NCBI RefSeq assembly: GCF_000015045.1
Contig: NC_008609.1
Span: forward strand, 2,303,501 to 2,367,500
Length of the DNA: 64,000 nt
Source of the DNA: Pelobacter propionicus DSM 2379
GTDB lineage: Bacteria; Desulfobacterota; Desulfuromonadia; Geobacterales; Pseudopelobacteraceae
Direction of reading: 5' to 3'
The translations under genes were made by a program, and so were the position numbers. Below are positions 8,375 through 17,776 of this stretch, one piece after another (position 1 is the first letter of the stretch; each line of letters opens with the position of its first letter). The notes beneath the pieces were generated by a model. It made no database searches. It was not told the DNA's origin and saw only the letters and a list, made by a program, of their open reading frames with translations.

Positions 8375-10189
8375 ATGGCGACGGTTTTCGAACTCACTGC
8401 TACGGACATCCACTTTGCCGAATTCATCCAGCGCGAGGCGGGAGAGACTCCAGCCTGGTTCAGACCCATGGCTGCGCTGGTGAGCAATGCCATGGGCAAC
8501 GGCAACATCTGCCTTGATCTGTCGGATATCGCGGAAAAGATCATCCAGGTGGATGGCAGGGATCAACAGTTCCCGGCACTCTCTGAAATGCGTGACCTAC
8601 TGGCTGGCATGCCGGTGATAGGCTCCCCCGGTGATTTTCGGCCACTGGTGCTTGACGGTGATTGCCGGCTCTACCTCTACCGCTACTGGAAGTATGAGCG
8701 GGAACTGGTGCGGGTCATCCAGGACAAGTCTTCCCTCCCCGGGTGCGACATCGATGAGACGCTCCTTGGCGCGGGGATCGGCAGGCTTTTCCCCCCCTCT
8801 TCCGGAGAGGGGGTCGACTGGCAAAAGGTTGCCGCTCTGGGGGCACTCTGGAAGCGGTTCTTCGTCATTTCCGGCGGGCCGGGAACGGGCAAGACCTCCA
8901 CGGTGGTCAAGATCCTTGCACTGCTCCTGGAGCAGGCGCAAGGGGCAACCGTTCACATTGCCCTGGCTGCTCCGACGGGTAAATCGGCGGCGCGACTCAA
9001 GGAATCGATCCGCCTGATGAAGGAAAGCCTGGATTGCAGCCCGGAGGTGAAGAGCCGGATTCCGGAAGAGGTCACAACCATCCACCGTCTGCTTGGGGTC
9101 CGTTCCGGATCGGTCCGTTTTCAATACTCCGCTGAAAATCAGCTGCCCTACGGCGTTGTCATCGTTGACGAGGCATCCATGGTTGCGCTCCCCCTTATGG
9201 CAAAGCTGGCCACGGCACTCAAGCCGGAGGCGCGCATCATCCTGCTGGGGGACAAGGACCAGTTGGCCTCGGTCGAGGCAGGGGCGGCGCTGGGGGACAT
9301 CTGCGGCGGAGGGCGGCCCGAGCTTTTTTCCACAGCTTTTCAGTCCTTTGTCGCCAGGGTCGCCGGCGGGCGACTCCCCTCGACAGCTGTGGCCACCTGC
9401 ACCGGCTTTCCCGGCGATGCCCTGGCCGTTCTGAAAAGGAATTACCGCTTTGCGACCGAAAGCGGCATTGGGGGGACGGCGAGAGCGGTTAACTCGGGAG
9501 ATGCGGGAAGCGCCCTGCGGCTGCTCAACGATGAGCTGCATCAGGATATCCGCTGGCAGGAGGCGCCTTCGACCGAACAGCTGAAGAAAGCGCTCGCGGA
9601 GAGAATCGTCTCCGGGTATTCATCCTACCTCGCGGCCGCTACCGCCGAAGAGGCACTGCGGCTGTTCGACGGTTTCAGGGTGCTGACGGCCCTGCGTCAG
9701 GGGCCGTACGGCGTTGCCGGGGTCAACGGGCTGATCGAGGAGATTCTCGCCGAACAGGGGCTGATCGAGCGTCAAACCCTTTGGTATCCCGGGCGTCCGG
9801 TGATGATCACGGTGAATGATTACCATCTGAAACTGTTCAATGGAGACATCGGGATCGTTTTTCCCGACCCGGAGGCAAATGGGAATCCCAAGGTCTTCTT
9901 CCCCTCTCCGGAAGGGGGGGTGCGCACAGTTTCTCCCTTACGCCTCCCCGCGCACGACACCGTTTACGCCATGACCATTCACAAGAGCCAGGGCTCGGAG
10001 TTCAACCGGATCCTTTTGCTGCTCCCGGAGCAGGACTCGGAACTTTTGACCAGGGAATTGATCTATACCGGACTTACCCGGGCAAAAAAAGAGGTTGAGA
10101 TCTGGGGAGACGAGGGGGTTTTCAGGACCGCCGTATCACGGAGGGTCGAGCGCACCTCCGGTCTCAGGAAAGCGCTCTGGGGCGATTGA
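8375..10189 (+). CDS. recD: Exodeoxyribonuclease V alpha subunit RecD (5'-3' helicase)
   Basis: The product is 604 residues. Walker A is GGPGTGKTS (about 167-175), motif II is VIVDEASM (about 261-268), and the C-terminal UvrD_C_2-type block contains MTIHKSQGSEF and YTGLTRAK (about 565). RecD is the fast 5'-3' motor of RecBCD. Length and motif order match the classical RecD rather than the longer RecD2 that occurs without RecBC. The gene lies 3 bp behind recB at the end of the operon. Nothing unusual was seen. Confidence 0.94.
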   Translation: MATVFELTATDIHFAEFIQREAGETPAWFRPMAALVSNAMGNGNICLDLSDIAEKIIQVDGRDQQFPALSEMRDLLAGMPVIGSPGDFRPLVLDGDCRLYLYRYWKYERELVRVIQDKSSLPGCDIDETLLGAGIGRLFPPSSGEGVDWQKVAALGALWKRFFVISGGPGTGKTSTVVKILALLLEQAQGATVHIALAAPTGKSAARLKESIRLMKESLDCSPEVKSRIPEEVTTIHRLLGVRSGSVRFQYSAENQLPYGVVIVDEASMVALPLMAKLATALKPEARIILLGDKDQLASVEAGAALGDICGGGRPELFSTAFQSFVARVAGGRLPSTAVATCTGFPGDALAVLKRNYRFATESGIGGTARAVNSGDAGSALRLLNDELHQDIRWQEAPSTEQLKKALAERIVSGYSSYLAAATAEEALRLFDGFRVLTALRQGPYGVAGVNGLIEEILAEQGLIERQTLWYPGRPVMITVNDYHLKLFNGDIGIVFPDPEANGNPKVFFPSPEGGVRTVSPLRLPAHDTVYAMTIHKSQGSEFNRILLLLPEQDSELLTRELIYTGLTRAKKEVEIWGDEGVFRTAVSRRVERTSGLRKALWGD

Positions 10190-10318
10190 ACGACTGCCCA
10201 GCCCGCATCTGGCAGCGGATGACCATGCTTCTGCATCGTTCCCCATCATGTCGCGCATGTTTGCCGCAACTGTCCATGATGTAAAGGCAGTGATTCATTG
10301 CCGGAGGCACACTTTTCG

Positions 10319-10357
10319 CAAAAAAACCTCCCGCTTCGATGAAGGGGGAGGTTTTTG
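10319..10357. terminator. Bidirectional terminator between recD and the rubrerythrin-like gene
   Basis: An A-rich run, ACCTCCC, a short loop, GGGGGAGGT and a T run form a stem usable in both directions. It lies between two convergent genes, 130 bp after recD and about 30 bp after the end of the minus-strand gene. Confidence 0.8.
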
Positions 10358-10388
10358 TATACCGCTTTGGCCGCGCAGCCGGTATTAT

Positions 10389-10853
10389 TCAGATATTCTT
10401 CCGTATTTCAGAGAGTTGCGCGAAATGCTTGCGCTCTTCTTCGATGATCGCGTCGATGGATTTCTGGTCGTCCGCGCTCACGAAAGCCTTCAGTTCCGTG
10501 TAATAGAGAATGGCGTCCATCTCCCGCTGGATGGCGAAGTCCAGGGCGCTGGCAACGTCGAAGGACTTCAGCGCGCAGGTATCGTCAGTGAAGAACACCT
10601 TGCCGTCGATGTAGTTGTGGAGGTAGGCGAGATATTCGCCCGGATAATCCTCGGTCGGCTCATACAGAGTTACCTGGGAAAGAAACTTTTCGAATGTTTT
10701 CTTATGCTCTGCCTCTTCGGAGGCCAGGTGCTGAAACAATTTTTTCGCTTCGCTCTTCTCGGACAGTTCGGCGGCCTTACGATAAAAGAGCCCACCATTC
10801 TCCTCCATGCGTACGGCAAACTGCAAAACATCACTGGCTGCAAAAATGCTCAT
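10389..10853 (-). CDS. Rubrerythrin/ferritin-like di-iron protein
   Basis: A 154-residue helical protein. Two helix pairs carry the ferritin-like di-iron ligands: a Glu in RMEENGGLFY with EEAEH in the first half, and REMDAILYY with EEERKH in the second. This matches the rubrerythrin diiron domain. No C-terminal rubredoxin Cys4 domain is present. Such proteins in anaerobes usually reduce peroxide or handle iron under oxidative stress. The ATG at 10853 is chosen because AAGGAG lies just upstream. It is monocistronic, with its own strong promoter at 10892-10920. Exact substrate is unknown. Confidence 0.82.
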   Translation of the reverse strand: MSIFAASDVLQFAVRMEENGGLFYRKAAELSEKSEAKKLFQHLASEEAEHKKTFEKFLSQVTLYEPTEDYPGEYLAYLHNYIDGKVFFTDDTCALKSFDVASALDFAIQREMDAILYYTELKAFVSADDQKSIDAIIEEERKHFAQLSEIRKNI

Positions 10854-10891
10854 TTGATTGAACTCCTTCCGTATGCGGTTATTTGGCGGGC

Positions 10892-10920
10892 ATACTACCA
10901 CCCAAAAAGGTGGGTGTCAA
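10892..10920 (-). promoter_or_regulatory. Sigma-70 promoter with built-in inverted repeat, rubrerythrin-like gene
   Basis: Reading the minus strand, TTGACA (10920-10915), a 17-bp spacer and TAGTAT (10897-10892) form a good promoter about 40 bp from the ATG. The inverted repeat CACCCA-N6-TGGGTG (10899-10916) overlaps the spacer and the edge of the -35 box, where a repressor would block polymerase. The regulator is unknown. Confidence 0.65.
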
Positions 10921-11362
10921 TCGGCATTGAACCCTGTTTTAGCATCAACGGCGGGGTTCGATCATCACCCCTTGTCGCGGCATAGGACAACCTGATCAGC
11001 GTCCCCGCCTCCCCTGCGTAGCCCACCTCCCCTGCCAGCTATCACGGCGTTCACTTCATGCCTCAAAAACGTAAAAAACGGAATTGACATACTAATGAAA
11101 ATGCAACATACGTTATTGGAACTCTTTGCCATCTGGACCGGCAGGCCGGAGATCAATGTACTACATCCTGCACGGCCTCCAACGAGGAACAGCCGAGGCC
11201 ACGGAAATATCGCAGAGAAGAACTGTGCAACGACCCAAGGGGTAAAACGGCATTGTGATTGACCAGACTGGGGTCAGAAGGAACTATTTGTCACGCGTGG
11301 CCGCAAATCCGCGCGACAATCATCAACGCGGCATCGAAACCACATTCGCAAAGGAGCGTAAC
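10921..11362. other. Intergenic region between divergent genes
   Basis: No gene is supported in these about 440 bases. A TTGACA near 11083 has no well-placed -10 box. The upstream in-frame extension of the chemoreceptor gene (from 11255) lacks a ribosome-binding site and coding character. Confidence 0.5.
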
Positions 11363-12679
11363 ATGAGCAGAATGGCGGGAAGTTTTGCGGGCAACAACGC
11401 CGCTAGCGGCGGTCTTTATTCCCATCTGTACGGGTGGTACATGAGCATCAAGCTCCGCCACAAGATCGCCCTGCTGGTCGGCTGCAACCTGGCATTCGTC
11501 GCGGCGGCCGCCGGGGCCGGACTGCATGCGCTGCATTCGCTCTCCGCCCAGATGACCGCGGCCGGCATCGCCGCCGAGTTCCAGCGCACGGCATCGGATG
11601 CGTTTTCACACCTGCTGATCAGCGCCGGTTCATTGTTCACTATTGCCATGATCCTGGGGATATTCTTCGGCTACCTGGTCTTCAAGTCAGTGGCGGATCC
11701 CCTTGCCATCGTCACCGAGGTCGTGGAGGCGGTCGAATCCGGCGATCTGACGGTGCGGGCAAGCATCCCCTACGGCGGCGGACTGGGAAGACTGGCCCTG
11801 AAGGTCAACAGCATGGCCGACCAGACCCTGGAGGTGATCAGCAAGCTCGCTTCGGCAATCGACCAGTTGGGATCGAGCACATCCAACCTGCGCACAAGCT
11901 CCACCAATCTGGAGTCAGCTGTGAGCAATGCGACGATGCAGTCGGCCACCTCGGCGTCGGCCGCCGAGGAGATGTATTCCACGGCCGAGGAAATCGCCAG
12001 GAACTGTTCCCTGGCTGCGGAGAGCTCACGGCAGACCAGCACCGCTGCCCGCAACAGCGAGCAGGTCATCCTCGAGACCGCCTCGCTCATGGATAACCTG
12101 GCCCAAGGGGCGCTCAAGACCTCGGAAATCGTCCAGAACCTGGGGAAGAGCTCGGACAAGATCGAGGAGATTGTCGACACCATCGAGGAGATTGCCGACC
12201 AGACCAACCTGCTGGCGCTGAATGCGGCCATCGAGGCCGCCCGCGCCGGAGACCACGGCAGAGGCTTCGCGGTCGTGGCCGACGAGGTGCGCGGCCTGGC
12301 GGAACGAACCGCTATGGCGACCAAGGAAATCTCGGTGATGATCAAGGATATCCAGAACCAGACAAAGAACGTGGTCAGTTCAATGGAGCAGGAATCCGAG
12401 AAGGTCAGGCACGGAGCCATGGAGTCGGAAAAATCGGGTCAGGCCGTTTCGGAGATTCTGGATCTCGTGTCGCAACTGGACGACAAGGTCGCGCAGATCG
12501 CCACGGCAGCGGAGCAGCAGTCGGTGACTACCCGCGAGGTGACCATGAGCCTGCAGCAGATCTCGGAAGCAGTTCACACCGCGGCTGATCAGGCCAAGAG
12601 CGGAATCCAGGAATCCACCTCACTGGGAGATTTGACCGAAACCCTGAAGGGGATCGTCAACAGCTACAAAACAGCCTGA
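11363..12679 (+). CDS. Methyl-accepting chemotaxis protein with almost no periplasmic domain
   Basis: A 438-residue chemoreceptor. TM1 (about 35-57) and TM2 (about 84-107) are separated by only about 26 residues, so there is no room for a normal periplasmic ligand domain. A HAMP domain follows ([12 protein letters not shown]), then a long coiled-coil signalling domain. The conserved hairpin tip [18 protein letters not shown] (about 279-296) binds CheA/CheW. The ATG at 11363 follows AAGGAG and is preferred to an in-frame start 108 bp upstream. No other che genes are nearby. The input could be membrane- or cytoplasm-derived, such as energy state or redox; this is inference. Confidence 0.88.
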   Translation: MSRMAGSFAGNNAASGGLYSHLYGWYMSIKLRHKIALLVGCNLAFVAAAAGAGLHALHSLSAQMTAAGIAAEFQRTASDAFSHLLISAGSLFTIAMILGIFFGYLVFKSVADPLAIVTEVVEAVESGDLTVRASIPYGGGLGRLALKVNSMADQTLEVISKLASAIDQLGSSTSNLRTSSTNLESAVSNATMQSATSASAAEEMYSTAEEIARNCSLAAESSRQTSTAARNSEQVILETASLMDNLAQGALKTSEIVQNLGKSSDKIEEIVDTIEEIADQTNLLALNAAIEAARAGDHGRGFAVVADEVRGLAERTAMATKEISVMIKDIQNQTKNVVSSMEQESEKVRHGAMESEKSGQAVSEILDLVSQLDDKVAQIATAAEQQSVTTREVTMSLQQISEAVHTAADQAKSGIQESTSLGDLTETLKGIVNSYKTA

Positions 12680-12847
12680 CATCGACACCCTTGCACCCGG
12701 TTACGTGGGCCGTTGCGACATGCTTGACTCAAACCAGAGAGAGCACGATTTCGTTATCAGTCATTAATTACGTCTGGCACTTTTATGCAATTATGCTATA
12801 GGTAATTTCACTCGAACTGCAAAAAACTTGATGCGGAGTCATGAGCC

Positions 12848-13294
12848 ATGCCCCCATTTCAGCGTATGCCAGCCCTATCAACCCGTGCCGGTTTCACCCT
12901 GGTCGAGCTGATCGTGGTCACCGCCATATTGGGCGTCCTGGCCATGATGGCCATTCCAGCTTTCAACGACTACAAAACGCAAGCCCAAAACAAACGCAGC
13001 GCCGGCGACATCCGTACCATAGAAAAAGCGATCACCGCCCATATCCTGGACAGGAACAGCCTGCCCGCATCCCTGGCCGACATCGGCATGGCAACCCTGA
13101 TGGACCCCTGGGGACGTCCCTACCAGTACAACAAGGGCAGCTTACTGGACGACGGCTTAAACAAACTGAACGATGACTTCGACCTGTACTCAACGGGCAA
13201 GGATGGAACCAGTGATCCTGACGGCTCCAAACCTGAAAGTGCGGACGACATTGTACGGATGAATGACGGCGGTTATGCCGGCGAGAGATCATGA
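12848..13294 (+). CDS. GspG-like type II pseudopilin / prepilin
   Basis: The 148-residue protein has a short charged leader ending in Gly, then FTLVELIVV, the type IV prepilin peptidase site (cleavage G|F, conserved Glu+5), and a hydrophobic N-terminal helix. The C-terminal half contains DPWGRPYQY and DLYSTGKDG, the signature of the GspG major pseudopilin, whose loop binds calcium. It is an orphan: no other general secretion pathway genes are nearby. It is followed after 3 bp by a zinc-ribbon membrane protein, so the two form an operon. It may belong to a T2SS or pilus system encoded elsewhere. Confidence 0.85.
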   Translation: MPPFQRMPALSTRAGFTLVELIVVTAILGVLAMMAIPAFNDYKTQAQNKRSAGDIRTIEKAITAHILDRNSLPASLADIGMATLMDPWGRPYQYNKGSLLDDGLNKLNDDFDLYSTGKDGTSDPDGSKPESADDIVRMNDGGYAGERS

Positions 13295-13297
13295 CCC

Positions 13298-14353
13298 ATG
13301 AAAGATACTGACGATTTTGCGTTTCAGTTCGAACAACCGCAGGCCGCCCCTCCCCAGGATGACGAACCTGGCAGTGCCAGCCAGGCGCCAGCCACAAGCC
13401 TGACCTGTTCCTGTCCCACATGCGGGGCGGACGTGGAGACGCAACCCACGGAAGCTGATCAGCCCCTAGCCGTAACCTGTCCTGCCTGCAACATCGCACT
13501 CTCGATCATCAGAGAATCCAGCGCCAACAGGGTACGCCGGCGGTCCCGAAAGCTAAGCTGCGCCAACTGCGGCAGCCTCCTGGACCATCACAGCCACTGC
13601 ACCTCCTGCGGAACGCTCTTCCCCGACTACCATGTGGCGGTCAAGCCGGAGGAGGTGTTGCGCAAGGCCAGGACGCAACGCCTATCCGACGTAAGGCAGT
13701 CTCTTGCCAGATTCAACATCCCGCTGTACTTCGACTTTTTCCGAAAACCGGTGCAGGAACAACGACAGCGCCGTCCCGAGCCTGCCGCCGCTTCCTCCAA
13801 GTCGCTGGTTACGCCGCGCCTGCAACGCCTGCTGATCTCACTGCTGATAGCCACCGTTCTGGTCGGAGGCCTCTCCTATGCCTTCCGCATCTACATGAAG
13901 CAGCAGCAGTTCGCCAAGAGCTACGCCAAAGCGATCTACAGCATGAAAACAGGCGCTGATTTCAACCAGAAAGTCTGCGACAGAATCGAGACTGAATGGA
14001 AAACCGCGCAGGAGAGCGGAGCCGCCTTCTCGCCGGGCCAGAACGACGAGGAAAAGGCCAGGACTGACAAGATCCGCGGCGAGGTAGCCAAAATCATGGG
14101 ACAGTTGGACAATCCTCCCAAAAAATTCGCCCAAGCGCATCAGAAGCTGATCCAACTGCGCGGCGCCTACCAAAATACACTTGATCTGGCCGCCTCGCCA
14201 CCGGAAATCCTGCAGGCCTTTACCACATCGGTCGATCAGGCGGAATCAGGCTTTAAGACAGCGGCCCAGGATCTGAAGGGCAGCATGCCGGACGCTCTCA
14301 AGGAGGAATTCGAGAGGGCAAAGCAGAAGTATCGCGGCTTGAAGGATTTCTGA
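13298..14353 (+). CDS. Zinc-ribbon single-pass membrane protein, unknown function
   Basis: A 351-residue protein of no family I recognise. Two zinc-ribbon-like clusters lie near the N-terminus: CPTC...CPAC (about 39-67) and CANCG...CTSCG (about 87-104). A basic stretch and one transmembrane helix (RLLISLLIATVLVGGLSYAF, about 178-197) follow. The C-terminal about 150 residues are helical and charged, probably extracytoplasmic. It begins 3 bp after the pseudopilin gene, which suggests a role in assembling or using that pseudopilin; this is inferred from position only. Confidence 0.6.
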   Translation: MKDTDDFAFQFEQPQAAPPQDDEPGSASQAPATSLTCSCPTCGADVETQPTEADQPLAVTCPACNIALSIIRESSANRVRRRSRKLSCANCGSLLDHHSHCTSCGTLFPDYHVAVKPEEVLRKARTQRLSDVRQSLARFNIPLYFDFFRKPVQEQRQRRPEPAAASSKSLVTPRLQRLLISLLIATVLVGGLSYAFRIYMKQQQFAKSYAKAIYSMKTGADFNQKVCDRIETEWKTAQESGAAFSPGQNDEEKARTDKIRGEVAKIMGQLDNPPKKFAQAHQKLIQLRGAYQNTLDLAASPPEILQAFTTSVDQAESGFKTAAQDLKGSMPDALKEEFERAKQKYRGLKDF

Positions 14354-14376
14354 TTTTCCCATCCCGGCGCAAATAG

Positions 14377-14409
14377 GAGGAGCGATCTGATGGCCGCTCC
14401 TCTTCTTTT
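14377..14409 (+). terminator. Intrinsic terminator after the pseudopilin operon
   Basis: GAGGAGCG and CGCTCCTC form an 8-bp stem with a 10-nt loop, followed by TTCTTTT, 24 nt after the stop codon. Confidence 0.7.
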
Positions 14410-14559
14410 CGCCTCCATCATCTTTTCCCATCGCCGAGATTACCCTCCCCATAGTCGACGGGATTACAGCCGACGAACAGCCCTGCACCAGCAACTGAAA
14501 CTGTCTCGTACATCACCGCGCCGGAACGTCCACGTCCCCACTCCCGAGGCGATTGACCG

Positions 14560-14588
14560 TTGACAGGTTGCCTGTGGGCATCTAGAGT
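14560..14588 (+). promoter_or_regulatory. Sigma-70 promoter of the alanine symporter gene
   Basis: TTGACA at 14560-14565, a 17-bp spacer and TAGAGT at 14583-14588; the gene starts 57 bp downstream. Confidence 0.65.
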
Positions 14589-14644
14589 ACACTCCTCAAA
14601 AGAATGAGCAGAGCCTACAAACCAGCGGAGAGGTAACAAAAGGG

Positions 14645-16039
14645 ATGAGCGAACTGAACGAGATGTTGGGCCAGTTGAGCAGCTATGTCTGGGGCGTGCC
14701 GCTGCTGGTGCTGCTGGTGGGCACCGGTATCCTGCTTACCGTCCGACTCAGGCTGCTGCAACTGTTTCTGCTGCCCCACGCCCTGGCCGAGACGTTCCTC
14801 AAACCGACATCCACGGAACAGGGCGATATCAGCCATTTCCAGGCGTTGATGGTCGCCCTCGCCGCCACCATCGGCACCGGTAACATCATCGGCGTCGCCA
14901 CAGCCATTTCCGTGGGCGGCCCCGGCGCGCTGTTCTGGATGTGGATAACCGCCGCCTTCGGCATGGCAACCAAATACGCCGAGGGGGTGCTGGCGGTGAA
15001 GTACCGGGTGCAGGATGCAAACGGGGAAATGTGCGGCGGTCCCATGTACTACATCGAACGGGGCCTGGGTATGAAGTGGCTGGGCGTGCTGTTCGCCCTG
15101 TTCGGCTCCATAGCCGCCTTCGGCATCGGCAACATGGTGCAGGCCAACGCAGTTGCCGGCAACCTGAAGGAGACCTTGGGGCTCGATCCGTTCGTCACGG
15201 GAATCGCCCTGACCATCTTCACCGCCCTGGTTATCCTGGGGGGGGTAAAGAACATCGGCCGAGTTTCGGCTATCATGGTTCCAGTCATGGCGATTATCTA
15301 CGCGGCCGGCTGTCTTGCCATCCTGTTCCGCCATGCCGGGCAGGTGCCCGGCGCCCTGTTCCAGGTGTTCCACGACGCATTCACCGGAACAGCCGCCAGC
15401 GGCGGATTCCTCGGCTCCGCCGTGATGATCGCCATCCAGAAGGGGGTCTCGCGGGGCGTATTCTCCAACGAATCAGGGATGGGCAGCGCACCCATCGCCG
15501 CGGCAGCTGCCAAGACCAATGAGCCGTGCGAGCAGGCCCTGGTATCCATGACCGGCACTTTCATCGATACAATCGTCATCTGCAGCATGACCGGCCTGGT
15601 GCTGATCGTGACCGGCGCATGGAACTCGGGGGCGGAGGTGTCGGTCATGACCAAGGCGGCCTTTGACAGCGGCCTGCCTGGCACCTGGGGCGGATTCATC
15701 GTCTCCTTCGGCATCGTCTTCTTTGCCTACTCCACCATCGTCGGTTGGGCCTACTATGGCGAAAAATGCCTGGAGTACCTGCTGGGAAGAGGTGCGGTCC
15801 TCCCCTATCGCCTGGTCTTCTCGGCCTTCGTCTTCGTGGGTGCCTGCGTCAAACTCGATCTCGTCTGGAGCTTCGCTGACATCATGAACGGGTTGATGGC
15901 GGTGCCAAACCTGATCGCCCTCTTGGGGCTGTCCGGGGTGGTGGTTGCCGAGACAAACCGCTTCCTGGCCGCGCGCAGGGGGATCCGGGGTGGAGACGAT
16001 GGTCCCCTTCCCGAGGCTGCAGCCGCCGATGCGGGCTGA
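14645..16039 (+). CDS. Sodium:alanine symporter family protein (AGCS)
   Basis: A 464-residue polytopic membrane protein with about 10-11 hydrophobic helices. The family motif NESGMGSAPIAAAAA (from about residue 276) and the early segment ALAATIGTGNIIGVATAIS place it in the alanine-or-glycine:cation symporter family (AlsT/DagA type). These import alanine or glycine with sodium or protons. Its length is typical. The ATG is preceded by a GAGAGG-like site. It is transcribed alone from its own promoter. The exact substrate within the family cannot be told from sequence. Confidence 0.9.
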   Translation: MSELNEMLGQLSSYVWGVPLLVLLVGTGILLTVRLRLLQLFLLPHALAETFLKPTSTEQGDISHFQALMVALAATIGTGNIIGVATAISVGGPGALFWMWITAAFGMATKYAEGVLAVKYRVQDANGEMCGGPMYYIERGLGMKWLGVLFALFGSIAAFGIGNMVQANAVAGNLKETLGLDPFVTGIALTIFTALVILGGVKNIGRVSAIMVPVMAIIYAAGCLAILFRHAGQVPGALFQVFHDAFTGTAASGGFLGSAVMIAIQKGVSRGVFSNESGMGSAPIAAAAAKTNEPCEQALVSMTGTFIDTIVICSMTGLVLIVTGAWNSGAEVSVMTKAAFDSGLPGTWGGFIVSFGIVFFAYSTIVGWAYYGEKCLEYLLGRGAVLPYRLVFSAFVFVGACVKLDLVWSFADIMNGLMAVPNLIALLGLSGVVVAETNRFLAARRGIRGGDDGPLPEAAAADAG

Positions 16040-16107
16040 GACGGAACAGCCTTCCCGAATCTGTTCCTGACACGGGGGGATACCGGGATAGGGGGGTTGC
16101 GTCAGCA

Positions 16108-17550
16108 ATGGAAAGGATGGGGACGATGGCACGGAAAGATACGGCTGGATGCGGGCATGAACAGACTGCCGAAACAGATGTTCCCAAAGAGGAAGCGCGC
16201 GTCGATCTGGCCATCGTGGGTGGCGGCTTCAGCGGTCTCTGCTGCGCCTATCATCTGCTCACCCACAGAGACCTGCCACGCTCTTTCAGGTGCGCCATCA
16301 TCGAACCGGGCGAGAGACTGGGTGCGGGGATCGCCTATCGCACCGATTCGCCCCACCACCTCCTCAATGTGCGTGCCAGGGGGATGAGTATCACCGAAAA
16401 CGATCCCGGCTCCTTTGTGCGCTGGCTCAGGGAAGAGGCGCCGCACTTCTCTCCCGATGCCTTCGTGCCACGTGGTCTGTATCGACGCTACACCAACGCC
16501 TGCCTGAACCGGGCCATGGAGCAGAGGCCGGATGTGCTTGACGTGCTGCGGGACGAGGTTCTGGCCGTTGAAGCAAAGGGGACGTCCCCATGGTACCGGT
16601 TGAGGCTGAAGTCCGGCAAGAGCCTGCGGGCAGGCAACCTGGTGCTGGCTGTCGGCAACATCCCCCCCCGGGGCTCCTTGGACAATGGACTCTTGCAATG
16701 CCCCTGGACCCCCTTCGAGGATTATCGGAGCCTGCGGACGATGGCCATCGTCGGCGCGGGACTCACGGCTCTGGATGTGATTCTGGAGGCCGAGGAACGC
16801 GGTTTTTCCGGCCACTGCTGGGTCATATCTCCCCATGGTCAGTTTCCCAAGGCGCACCATGAACCGCATATTCCGCTCCCGCCGGAACTGCGCGATTGGG
16901 CGGAGGAGCTAACGGCAGGCAGGCCGGGACTCAGGCAGTTGCTGCGGGCATTCCAGCTGAAACGCAAGTCAGGCATCGACTGGCAGTTTCTGGTGGATTC
17001 GTTGCGCAGACACTCCCCCGTCATCTGGAGCGGTTTCGATCTGCGGGACAAACGACTCTTCCTGCGTCATTTCCGCACCCTGTGGAACACCCACCTGCAC
17101 CGCTCGTGCCACAGAAATATGCAGGAGGTATCGCATCTGCTGGATAGCGGCCGGCTTGAACAGGTTGCCGCCCGGGTGACCGGTGTGGAGAAACTGAATG
17201 GTAAGGGAGCATGTGCGGTTCGGCTGCTGCTCACGTCCGCAACGGCCGCGACCCTGGATGTGGATATGGCCTTCAACGGAACCGGTCTCTTTTCCGACAT
17301 CCTGCGTACCGACTCTCCCCTTGTCAGCCAACTGATCCGGGATGGCCTGGTCCAGCCGGATGAACTCCGCCTCGGGCTGAAGATAAACGAGACCGGTCAG
17401 CTGTTCATGGCGGATGGCACTCTCCAAAAGGGCATGTTCGCCATCGGCACCCTGCGGCGTGGAGAAGAGCTGGAATGCACTGCCGTGCCGGAGATAAGGA
17501 GACAGGTGTCGCGCATGGTCGAGGAGATTATCAGCACGGCACGGCCCTGA
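16108..17550 (+). CDS. FAD/NAD(P)-binding protein (COG4529-like)
   Basis: The product is 480 residues if translation starts at 16108; ATGs at 16117 and 16126 are also possible, the last behind an AAAGGATGG stretch. An N-terminal Rossmann motif DLAIVGGGFSGLCCAYHL (about 33-50) is followed by a second nucleotide-binding site, MAIVGAGLTALDVILEA (about 212). The pattern fits the NAD_binding_9 group of flavoprotein oxidoreductases, which resemble ornithine monooxygenase-like enzymes but have no assigned reaction. It stands alone between the symporter and a convergent gene. Substrate unknown. Confidence 0.72.
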   Translation: MERMGTMARKDTAGCGHEQTAETDVPKEEARVDLAIVGGGFSGLCCAYHLLTHRDLPRSFRCAIIEPGERLGAGIAYRTDSPHHLLNVRARGMSITENDPGSFVRWLREEAPHFSPDAFVPRGLYRRYTNACLNRAMEQRPDVLDVLRDEVLAVEAKGTSPWYRLRLKSGKSLRAGNLVLAVGNIPPRGSLDNGLLQCPWTPFEDYRSLRTMAIVGAGLTALDVILEAEERGFSGHCWVISPHGQFPKAHHEPHIPLPPELRDWAEELTAGRPGLRQLLRAFQLKRKSGIDWQFLVDSLRRHSPVIWSGFDLRDKRLFLRHFRTLWNTHLHRSCHRNMQEVSHLLDSGRLEQVAARVTGVEKLNGKGACAVRLLLTSATAATLDVDMAFNGTGLFSDILRTDSPLVSQLIRDGLVQPDELRLGLKINETGQLFMADGTLQKGMFAIGTLRRGEELECTAVPEIRRQVSRMVEEIISTARP

Positions 17551-17683
17551 CCCCATCGCCTCTCCGCGCGATTCTGGTGGCGTCGCCCCTCTCCGGGAAG
17601 TTTCATCCGCCAAGACATCCACATACATCAACTGCACTACGCTCTCCACCCCCATCACTCAACAATCCCCCCCTGCTCCCCAA

Positions 17684-17727
17684 TAAAAAAATCCCCATCC
17701 CCCTGCGAAGCGGGGGGATGGGGATAA
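17684..17727 (-). terminator. Strong terminator of the MshEN-Ig repeat gene
   Basis: On the minus strand ATCCCCATCCCCC and GGGGGATGGGGAT form a stem of about 13 bp around a short loop, followed by seven T residues. It lies 50 bp downstream of the gene's stop codon. Confidence 0.88.
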
Positions 17728-17776
17728 CCAGTTAAATGCGAAGAAGCGTCACATTGACTGACAGCGCTGAATGGTT

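Noticed and set aside
10095-10985. 296-codon plus-strand frame across the recD end and the rubrerythrin-like gene
   Set aside because: It crosses a terminator and is antisense to a gene with clear di-iron motifs, promoter and ribosome-binding site.
12775-12790. TGGCAC followed by TGCAA upstream of the pseudopilin gene as a sigma-54 promoter
   Set aside because: The distance between the -24 GG and -12 GC is one base too short, and sigma-54 spacing is strict.
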